Made by a program: the position numbers and the translations under genes. This document shows, piece by piece, positions 8,261 to 13,161 of a stretch of 13,161 nt of DNA. The stretch is from JBFHDX01 sp041584475 (GTDB lineage: Bacteria > Pseudomonadota > Alphaproteobacteria > UBA8366 > JADFVY01), in NCBI GenBank assembly GCA_041584475.1, contig JBFHDX010000104.1, positions 1 to 13,161 on the forward strand, read 5' to 3'. Position 1 is the stretch's first letter; each line of letters starts with the position of its first letter. The notes under the pieces were generated by a model. It saw nothing but the letters and a program-made list of their open reading frames with translations. It was not told where the DNA came from and searched no databases.

Positions 8261-8866
8261 ATGCGTGTGTCTGGTGGGCCGACCCGCGGCATGGGGTGGG
8301 GAGTCGGCGCGGCGGTCGTTTGTCTGATGCTCGCCGTCCCGATCGCCGTGCGCGCCCAGGAAACGCCGGCCCGCTCGTCGGCGCCCGCCGACATCGCCCC
8401 GATCACGGAGCTGTTTCGTCGCGTCGAGACCACCTATGGTGGGCGCATCCTCATGGTCGAGCTCGCCGGGCCCCCGGCCGGGTCGCGGAAATACGAGGTC
8501 AAGCTGCTCACCGATGAAGGAAACGTCCTGAGGCTGCATTACGATGCATACACCCTGCAGCTCGAGGGCGTCGACGGCAGAAGCGGCAGCGGACGGCTGG
8601 GTGTCGCCGCGGAGTCCGGCCTCGGGGAGGTCGAGGAGGGACCTGACGAGGAGCACGAGGACCGCGACGAGGAAGCGGACGCGGACCGGGACGAAAACCG
8701 GGACGACGACGACAACAGCGGCAAGCGCCTCGACGACGATGATGACGACGACGATGATGACGACGATGATGACGACGACGATGACGATGACGATGACGAC
8801 GACCGCGGCGGCAACAGCGGTCCCGGCGGCGGGGGCAACAGCGGTCCCGGCGGCGGCGACGACTGA
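8261..8866 (+). CDS. exported PepSY-like protein with poly-Asp and Gly/Asn/Ser/Pro tail
   Basis: This is a 201-residue protein. A signal peptide (hydrophobic core at about 13-30, cleavage near VRAQE) leads to a PepSY-like domain at about 46-105, with ELFRRVETTYGGRILMVEL, then KYEVKLLTDEGNVLRLHYD and YTLQLEGVDG. From about residue 118 the chain becomes strongly acidic (EVEEGPDEEHEDRDEEADAD), then carries 24 consecutive Asp and two GGNSGPGG units. The protein is therefore a periplasmic polyanion and could bind Ca2+, Mg2+, Fe2+ or cationic peptides; this is inference. ATG 8246 would add five residues; 8261 is preferred because the predicted transcript starts near 8241, though the choice is not certain. 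The response regulator gene begins 27 bases downstream, so this gene probably leads the operon and supplies an accessory factor for the sensor kinase. Confidence 0.85.
   Translation: MRVSGGPTRGMGWGVGAAVVCLMLAVPIAVRAQETPARSSAPADIAPITELFRRVETTYGGRILMVELAGPPAGSRKYEVKLLTDEGNVLRLHYDAYTLQLEGVDGRSGSGRLGVAAESGLGEVEEGPDEEHEDRDEEADADRDENRDDDDNSGKRLDDDDDDDDDDDDDDDDDDDDDDDDRGGNSGPGGGGNSGPGGGDD
8732..8803 (+). repeat. GAC/GAT trinucleotide run coding 24 consecutive Asp
   Basis: Twenty-four Asp codons in a row, 15 GAC and 9 GAT in irregular alternation, form an uninterrupted trinucleotide tract. The mixed codon use argues against a very recent slippage expansion and for selection on the Asp residues. The antisense frames read as poly-Ser or a Val/Ile run and are artefacts of the repeat. 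Confidence 0.9.
8807..8854 (+). repeat. tandem 24-base repeat coding GGNSGPGG twice
   Basis: The 21-base core GGCAACAGCGGTCCCGGCGGC occurs identically at 8810-8830 and 8834-8854 with a period of 24 bases. It codes the flexible Gly/Asn/Ser/Pro end of the poly-Asp protein and looks like a short in-frame duplication. Confidence 0.8.
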
Positions 8867-8893
8867 CGCCAACGTGGTCCGGACAGTTCGTCG

Positions 8894-9565
8894 ATGCGCA
8901 TCCTGGTAGTCGAGGACGACGCCCGCATCGCGCGGCAGATCGTCGAGACGATGCGCGGCGCGGGCTACATCGCCGACCTCGCCGATGCCGGCGAGGAGGC
9001 GCAGTTTCTCGGCGAGACCGAGGAATACGACGCCGTGATCCTCGATCTGGGCCTGCCGGGGCTCGACGGCATGACGATTCTCGAGCGCTGGCGCGCCGCG
9101 GGCCGGTCCATGCCCGTGCTCGTGCTCACGGCGCGCGACACCTGGCGCGACAAGGTGACGGGCCTGCGCGCCGGGGCCGACGACTACCTCGCCAAGCCGT
9201 TCGAGCTCGAGGAGCTGCTGGCCCGGATCGAGGCCCTGATCCGGCGTGCGACCGGCCATGCGAGCCCGGTACTGTCGTGCGGGTCGATCCAGCTCGATAC
9301 GGCGAAGAGCCGCGTCACGCTCGCGGGCAGGCCCGTGACGCTGACGGCGCTCGAATACCGGACGCTCGATTATCTGATGCATCACGTCGGCCGGATCGTC
9401 TCCAAGACGGAGCTGACCGAACACATCTACGAGCAGGATTTCGATCGCGATTCCAACGTCATCGAAGTCCTGATCAACCGTCTGCGCGGCAAGCTCGGGC
9501 GCGACGCCATCGAAACGCGCCGCGGACAGGGCTACCGGCTCGTCGCCCCAGCCGATGAGGCATAA
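8894..9565 (+). CDS. OmpR/PhoP-family two-component response regulator
   Basis: This is a 223-residue cytoplasmic transcription factor. The receiver domain (1-115) has the acidic pair D8-D9, the phospho-acceptor D51 in VILDLGLPGLDG, T79 in VLTARD and K101 in DDYLAKPF. All catalytic positions are intact. The C-terminal winged helix (about 130-218) shows LTALEYRTLDYLMHH, the recognition-helix region SNVIEVLINRLRGKL and the final hairpin ETRRGQGYRL. Length and sequence are typical of the PhoP/QseB/PmrA branch. Its stop codon overlaps the start of the kinase gene by 11 bases, indicating translational coupling. The phased half-sites at 8169-8217 are the obvious candidate target. The ribosome-binding site is weak, in line with translation from an operon mRNA. 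Confidence 0.96.
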   Translation: MRILVVEDDARIARQIVETMRGAGYIADLADAGEEAQFLGETEEYDAVILDLGLPGLDGMTILERWRAAGRSMPVLVLTARDTWRDKVTGLRAGADDYLAKPFELEELLARIEALIRRATGHASPVLSCGSIQLDTAKSRVTLAGRPVTLTALEYRTLDYLMHHVGRIVSKTELTEHIYEQDFDRDSNVIEVLINRLRGKLGRDAIETRRGQGYRLVAPADEA

Positions 9566-10892
9566 CAGCCTTACGCTGCGCCTCGCCCTGGCGGCCGCCG
9601 CGCTGATCGCGGTCGGTCTCGCCGCGACCGGGGCGTTGCTGGTGTTCATGTTTCGCGATCACATCGAGCGACGCTTCGACATGGCGCTGGCCGACCACAT
9701 GGAGGAGCTCGTCGCGGCGAGCGAGATCGGCGCCAACGGCGCGTTCGTGCTGACCTGGCGGCCGACGGACCCGCGCTTCAACCGGCCGGGCTCGGGTTGG
9801 TACTGGCAGATCGCGAGCGACGGCGTGGTGCTGAGTCATTCGCTCTCGCTCGTCGGCATGACGCTCGATCGCCCGATCGCCTCGGGAGCGGACCGGATTG
9901 CCGTGCTGGAGGGCCCGATCGGGCGGGGGCTGCGCGCCTACGTGCGGCCGATCACGCTGCCCGGCACCGACGGCGTCTTCGTCTACACGGTCGCCGGCCC
10001 CGAGGACGACATCGCCGCCGACGTCCGGCGCTTCTCGGCCATCACCGCGGTCACGCTCGCGGTGCTGGGGCTCTGCCTGATCGCGGCGGTCATCGTGCAG
10101 GTCCGGTTCGGGCTCAATCCGCTCGTCCATCTGCGCCGCGCGCTGACCGATATCCGCACCGGCCGCATCCACCGCATGCCGGAGACATTCCCCGACGAGG
10201 TCGAGCCCGTCGTCGAGGAGGTCAACGCGCTGCTCGACCAGAACACGCTGCTGCTCGACCGGGCGCGGACGCAGGCCGGCAACCTGGCGCACGCCCTGAA
10301 ACATCCGATGACGGTGATGGCGCTGGAGGCGCGCCACGTCGAGGGCGAGCGCGGGCAGATCATGGCCGAGCAGCTGACGGCGATGCGCAACGCCATCGAC
10401 CGCCACCTGTCGCGGGCGCGCGTCGCCGGGCTCAGCGGCGCCGTCGGCGCACGGACGCCGGTCGGCGAGGTCGTCGACGGCCTGCGCATCTCGATGGAGC
10501 GGCTGCACGCGGAACGCAAGCTCGTCATCGAATCGCTGCCGTGCAACGGCCTGCTGTTCGCGGGCACGGCCGAGGATCTCGAGGAGATGCTCGGCAATCT
10601 GATGGACAATGCCTGCAAGTGGGCGACGCGGCGCGTCCGCGTCGGCGGCGAGGCGCAGCAGGATCGCCTGCGCATGACGGTCGAGGACGACGGTCCCGGC
10701 ATCGCCGAATCGCACCGTCATCTCGTGCTGGCGCGCGGCCGTCGGCTCGACGAATCGGTGTCCGGCGCGGGCCTCGGCCTCGACATCGTGCGCGACATCG
10801 CCGAGATGTACCGCGGCTCGCTGGTCCTCGACGAGTCGCCGCTGGGCGGCCTGCGCGCGGTGCTCGACCTGCCGGCGCCGCTGGCGGGCTAG
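9555..10892 (+). CDS. PhoQ-like sensor histidine kinase
   Basis: This is a 445-residue inner-membrane kinase. TM1 is at about 11-33, a periplasmic sensor domain of about 125 residues follows, then TM2 at about 162-183, a HAMP-like linker and a dimerisation helix. The phospho-acceptor is H246 in the H-box NLAHALKHP, a form close to PhoQ (THSLKTP) rather than the common HELRTP. The ATPase domain has an N-box at about 343-352 (EEMLGNLMDN), G1 at DDGPGI (378-383) and G2 at GAGLGL (404-409). The ATP-lid stretch LARGRRLDESVSGAGLGL also resembles PhoQ. PhoQ relatives sense divalent cations, low pH or cationic peptides; the ligand here is not readable. No RExxE iron motif was seen in the sensor domain. 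It should phosphorylate the regulator encoded just upstream. Confidence 0.95.
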   Translation: MRHNSLTLRLALAAAALIAVGLAATGALLVFMFRDHIERRFDMALADHMEELVAASEIGANGAFVLTWRPTDPRFNRPGSGWYWQIASDGVVLSHSLSLVGMTLDRPIASGADRIAVLEGPIGRGLRAYVRPITLPGTDGVFVYTVAGPEDDIAADVRRFSAITAVTLAVLGLCLIAAVIVQVRFGLNPLVHLRRALTDIRTGRIHRMPETFPDEVEPVVEEVNALLDQNTLLLDRARTQAGNLAHALKHPMTVMALEARHVEGERGQIMAEQLTAMRNAIDRHLSRARVAGLSGAVGARTPVGEVVDGLRISMERLHAERKLVIESLPCNGLLFAGTAEDLEEMLGNLMDNACKWATRRVRVGGEAQQDRLRMTVEDDGPGIAESHRHLVLARGRRLDESVSGAGLGLDIVRDIAEMYRGSLVLDESPLGGLRAVLDLPAPLAG

Positions 10893-10989
10893 CGCCGCGG
10901 ACCGGTCGCCGGCGGCCGGGCCGTGCAGCGCGGTGTTTTGCCACGGGTCGGCGGCCGCGCCGTCGGTGTATCATGCGGACGATCGGGGC

Positions 10990-11006
10990 GGCGCCGGGTC
11001 GGCGCC
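10990..11006. other. strong short hairpin between kinase and CBS genes
   Basis: A 7-bp stem (GGCGCCG at 10990-10996 with CGGCGCC at 11000-11006) has a three-base loop, GGT. It has no T-run. It may mark the 3' end of the two-component operon or form structure in the leader of the CBS gene, which starts 41 bases further on. No convincing promoter was found in this 155-base gap; TATCAT at 10969-10974 is an isolated -10-like hexamer without a -35. Confidence 0.3.
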
Positions 11007-11047
11007 CGTGCGTGGCCGCGCCGGTCGCATCGGACGGGGGAGTGGCA

Positions 11048-11461
11048 ATGTTGGTGAAGGACGTCATGCATCGCAACGCGTACTGGGTGTCGCCGGACAC
11101 GAGCGTCCGGGACGTCGCGGTCAAGATGCGCGATTTCGACATCGGGGGCCTGCCGGTCGGCGAAAACGACCGGCTGATCGGCATGGTGACCGACCGCGAC
11201 ATCGCGCTGCGCTGCTGCGCCGACGGTGGCGACCCGGCGACGCTGACGGCGCGCGACGTGATGACCGAGGGGATTTCCTGGTGCTTCGAGGACCAGACGC
11301 TGGATGAGGTCGCCGGCCTGATGGCGAAGCGCCACGTGCGCCGCATGCCGGTGCTCAATCGCGAAAAGCGGCTCGTCGGCTTTCTCAGCGTCGACGATTT
11401 CGCGGCCAGGGCCCTGCATCGGCTCGGCGGCGCGGTCATCGAAGCGACGCTGCGTCAGTGA
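11048..11461 (+). CDS. two-CBS-domain protein
   Basis: This is a 137-residue cytoplasmic protein consisting only of two CBS motifs, at about 8-58 (VKDVMHRNAYWVSPDTSVRD, closing with LIGMVTDRDIALR) and about 74-125 (DVMTEGISWCFEDQTLDEV, closing with LVGFLSVDDFA). CBS pairs bind adenine nucleotides or related ligands in the cleft between motifs and usually report energy state. Stand-alone pairs like this have mostly unassigned targets. The conserved TDRD and SVDD segments, which contact ribose and phosphate in the family, are present. ATG 11048 has a good purine-rich ribosome-binding site (GGGGGAG); an in-frame GTG at 11042 is too close to that site. It is 155 bases downstream of the kinase and may have its own promoter, so a link with that system is uncertain. 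Confidence 0.93.
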   Translation: MLVKDVMHRNAYWVSPDTSVRDVAVKMRDFDIGGLPVGENDRLIGMVTDRDIALRCCADGGDPATLTARDVMTEGISWCFEDQTLDEVAGLMAKRHVRRMPVLNREKRLVGFLSVDDFAARALHRLGGAVIEATLRQ

Positions 11462-11497
11462 TGGCCCATTGCCGGCGCGAACCAACCGGATAACGCG

Positions 11498-12157
11498 CTA
11501 GCGATCGCACATGCGGGGTGCGCCGTCGCGCTCCGAATGGACCGAGCACAGGTTTCCCGCACCATCGACGAACAGATAGCCGTAGCCGCGCGCCCAGACG
11601 AGGGACCGGTACCGGTACAGGTCGCCGCGCCCGACGCACTCGTCGCCCTCGCGGAACTCCTCCTCGCGGCAACCGTCGAACGGCGCGAACAGCTCGCAGC
11701 CCTCGCCGTCGCACGGCGGCGTGGCGTATTCGAACGAGCCGTCGGCGCCGATGCGATAGCTGAAATCGCGCTCGCCGTCATTTCCGGAAATCGCGCCGTC
11801 GCGCCATTCCTCCAGGGGCTCGAAGCGTTCCTGGTAGGCGAGCCAGGAATCGGCGACCCACCCCGCCCGCAACCGCGTGCAGTCGTCGTCCGCGCACTGC
11901 TCGACCGCGACGAAGGTCCAGCTGTCCTCCGCGCCGTCGATGTTCGCCGGCTGGCCGAGTTCCTCGACGACGGCGACCGGCGTGCCGCGCGGGATCTTGA
12001 ACGCGACCGCTGCGTCGGTCGAGGGCTCCTCGCGCGCGTTCAGGCGGCTCGCGGCGACGACCGCCCAGGCGACGCCGCCGACCGCGTCGCGCGGCACGTC
12101 GGCCGCGTGCGCCGCCTGACCGAGTAACAGCATGACCAGGAACCCGATCCGTCGCAT
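11498..12157 (-). CDS. secreted SH3b-domain protein with eight cysteines
   Basis: This is a 219-residue exported protein. The signal peptide is MRRIGFLVMLLLGQAAHA with cleavage near residue 18-19. A bacterial SH3 domain (about 31-105) shows the signature SRLNAREEPSTDA at 38-50, then IPRGTPVAVVE at 55-65 and AGWVADSWL at 98-106. SH3b domains commonly bind peptidoglycan or act as cell-wall targeting modules. The remaining half (about 110-219) is not a family I recognise. It is acidic and holds most of the eight Cys (88, 93, 149, 154, 163, 174, 204, 217), an even number that would suit four disulfides in the periplasm. The start at ATG 12157 has AAGG about eight bases upstream. It is convergent with the CBS gene and divergent from the DUF3105 gene. 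Confidence 0.87.
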   Translation of the reverse strand: MRRIGFLVMLLLGQAAHAADVPRDAVGGVAWAVVAASRLNAREEPSTDAAVAFKIPRGTPVAVVEELGQPANIDGAEDSWTFVAVEQCADDDCTRLRAGWVADSWLAYQERFEPLEEWRDGAISGNDGERDFSYRIGADGSFEYATPPCDGEGCELFAPFDGCREEEFREGDECVGRGDLYRYRSLVWARGYGYLFVDGAGNLCSVHSERDGAPRMCDR

Positions 12158-12294
12158 GCCGCACCTTCTAGCGCAGTCATCGGCAGATGCTCAAGTTACG
12201 GGAAGTGCGGGCGGGATTTTCTTCCTTTTGGACTGCCCGCCGCCGCGACATTCGGGTTAGAATCGGAGCGTGGCACGAAGGCAGGGATGGCGGA

Positions 12295-12894
12295 ATGGCC
12301 GATCGCGGGACCAGATGGAAGGCGCTGTCCGGGCGAACGCGCATCGGATCGGTTCTGGTCGCGTCGCTGGCGGTGGCCGTCGCCGCCGTGGCGCTGTGGC
12401 GGTTCGTCGACTGGCGGCCCGGAATCACCGACGCGGAGGCGCGCTTTGAAGCGCTTGCCGCGGCGGGCGAGGGGAGCCTCGCGCGCGTCGAACGCATTGC
12501 CTCGTTCGGCACCCGGCATCTCCGTCCGGGTCAGACCGCCTACTACCGGCACCGGTTTCCGACCTCCGGACCGCACGACCCGATGTGGATCGACCCGGGC
12601 TACTACGAGACCGTGCAGTCGCCCAACAAGCTTGTGCATTCGCTCGAGCGGGGCATGATCGTGATCTATTACGACATGCCGCCGGCCGAGGTGCTGACGT
12701 TGCTGCGCGACTGGGTCGCGCTCCATGACGGGCCGTGGAGCGGCCTCGTCGTGGTGCCGATGCCGGGCATCGGCGGCGAGGTCGTGCTGACCGCCTGGAA
12801 CCATCTGCTCCGGCTCGATCCGTTCGAGGCCGCGGTGGCGGCCGCCTTCATCCGGCACTTCCGCGGACGCGGCCCGAAGAGCCCGGAACGGTGA
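12295..12894 (+). CDS. DUF3105 family membrane-anchored protein
   Basis: This is a 199-residue protein with a short positively charged N-terminus, one membrane helix at about 18-36 and an extracytoplasmic domain. The domain has the DUF3105 signatures: PTSGPH at 89-94, PMWIDPGYY at 96-104, LVHSLERG at 113-120 followed by the strand MIVIYYDMP, and AWNH at 167-170. Function of the family is unknown. In relatives the LVHSLERG segment usually reads HSLEHG or HALEHG, so a His that is normally conserved is Arg here. ATG 12295 is chosen because it gives a normal N-in signal anchor and has GGCGGA/CAGGGA upstream; the frame is open back to 12187 but the added 36 residues are not family-like. TTAGAAT at 12257-12263 could serve as a -10 element, without a clear -35. 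Confidence 0.9.
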   Translation: MADRGTRWKALSGRTRIGSVLVASLAVAVAAVALWRFVDWRPGITDAEARFEALAAAGEGSLARVERIASFGTRHLRPGQTAYYRHRFPTSGPHDPMWIDPGYYETVQSPNKLVHSLERGMIVIYYDMPPAEVLTLLRDWVALHDGPWSGLVVVPMPGIGGEVVLTAWNHLLRLDPFEAAVAAAFIRHFRGRGPKSPER

Positions 12895-12895
12895 T

Positions 12896-12920
12896 CCGGC
12901 CGCGCGGGGGAGCGGGCCGG
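12896..12920. terminator. hairpin at the DUF3105 / gamma-glutamyltransferase convergent junction
   Basis: CCGGCC (12896-12901) pairs with GGCCGG (12915-12920), extended inside by CGC (12903-12905) with GCG (12912-12914) after a one-base bulge. It follows the DUF3105 stop directly and precedes the convergent stop at 12949. No T-run is present. Confidence 0.33.
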
Positions 12921-12948
12921 TGCCGGTTCCACACAAGTCGATGATGGG

Positions 12949-13161
12949 CTAGCGTCCGACGGCGTAGCCCTGCATGCCGCGGGGATTCGCCCCGGCCTTC
13001 AGCACGCCGTCCTCCTGCTTTGCCGCGCTGAGACGGCCTTCGGACCAGTCGGGGCCGACCTCGACCTCGTGGCCGCGGCGGCGCAGCGCGTCGACGACCG
13101 TGGACGGCCAGCGCCCCTCCATCACCAGCACGCCCGCCCGGGCCGCCCGCGGGAAGAACGA
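12949..13161 (-). CDS. gamma-glutamyltransferase-family protein, C-terminal end (5' part outside window)
   Basis: The minus-strand frame is open from the window edge to the TAG at 12949-12951, giving 70 residues of the C-terminus. It matches the end of the small subunit of gamma-glutamyltransferase-family (Ntn hydrolase) enzymes. Visible segments are VDALRRRGHEVEVGPDWSEG, then GRLSAAKQEDGVLKAGANPR and GMQGYAVGR. The ANPRGMQGYAVGR ending is typical of the YwrD-like branch of the family. These enzymes transfer or hydrolyse gamma-glutamyl groups, as in glutathione use, after autocleavage before a catalytic Thr. The catalytic Thr and the large subunit lie outside the window, so activity cannot be judged. 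A GTG at 13131 is internal and not a start. Confidence 0.85.
   Translation of the reverse strand, partial: SFFPRAARAGVLVMEGRWPSTVVDALRRRGHEVEVGPDWSEGRLSAAKQEDGVLKAGANPRGMQGYAVGR

Noticed and set aside
8539..8928. Minus-strand poly-Ser protein of 129 codons.
   Set aside because: Another antisense reading of the Asp codon repeat.
8222..9649. 475-codon minus-strand open frame with a long Val/Ile stretch that looks like a membrane protein.
   Set aside because: The Val/Ile run is only the antisense of the GAC/GAT repeat. The frame lies over well-supported plus-strand genes (response regulator and PepSY protein) and shows no family signature.
9474..10721. 415-codon minus-strand open frame opposite the histidine kinase.
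   Set aside because: Antisense shadow in GC-rich DNA; the kinase motifs are all intact on the plus strand.
12270..12286. TGGCAC at 12271 as the -24 half of a sigma54 promoter for the DUF3105 gene.
   Set aside because: The -12 half should read TTGC at the proper spacing; the sequence there is CAGG. It also leaves almost no leader before the start codon.
12187..12294. 36-codon N-terminal extension of the DUF3105 gene.
   Set aside because: The added residues are not family-like and would put a long charged segment before the signal anchor. ATG 12295 fits better.

Overview
The window is a very GC-rich bacterial chromosome segment, densely coded on both strands, with codons that strongly favour G/C in the third position. 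The gene families (DUF1194 VWA protein, DUF2207 membrane protein, DUF3105, PepSY proteins beside an OmpR-type two-component system, SLC13 permease with RCK_C domains) fit a proteobacterium, most likely an alphaproteobacterium. No rRNA marker is present, so this placement is inference. No tRNA, rRNA, CRISPR array, insertion sequence, integrase or phage gene was seen, and no stretch above 300 bases lacks a gene.

Layout. (1) Bases 1-3123, plus strand: the 3' part of a DUF2207 membrane protein with a poly-Gly tail, a good intrinsic terminator, then prfC (release factor 3). (2) Bases 3167-6403, minus strand: an SLC13-type permease, a secreted DUF1194 VWA-domain protein 38 bases behind it, and a lipoprotein of the staphylococcal-nuclease fold with altered catalytic positions. 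(3) Bases 6569-7740, plus strand: a flavin reductase-like protein and a YjdF-type (DUF2238) membrane protein. (4) Bases 7801-10892: a small exported PepSY protein on the minus strand, diverging from a plus-strand operon of an exported PepSY-like protein with a 24-Asp run, an OmpR/PhoP-type response regulator and a PhoQ-like histidine kinase. (5) Bases 11048-13161: a two-CBS-domain protein, a secreted SH3b protein with eight Cys, a membrane-anchored DUF3105 protein, and the C-terminus of a gamma-glutamyltransferase-family enzyme.

The most interesting part is block 4. The 139-base intergenic region between the two PepSY genes holds an array of half-sites in strict 11-bp phase: TTAAC at 8169 and 8180, a weaker TGAGG at 8191, and TTCAG at 8202 and 8213. 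Outward-facing -10-like hexamers flank it on both sides (TATACT on minus, TATAGT on plus). This is the expected layout of a divergent promoter controlled by tandem dimers of an OmpR-family regulator, and such a regulator is encoded 650 bases away in the same operon. I infer an autoregulated envelope-sensing module in which two periplasmic PepSY proteins, one with an extreme polyanionic tail, act with a PhoQ-like sensor, possibly in cation or cationic-stress sensing.

Three of the four convergent gene junctions carry GC-rich hairpins without a U-tract. The clearest canonical terminator (1490-1513) lies only 20 bases ahead of the prfC start codon.
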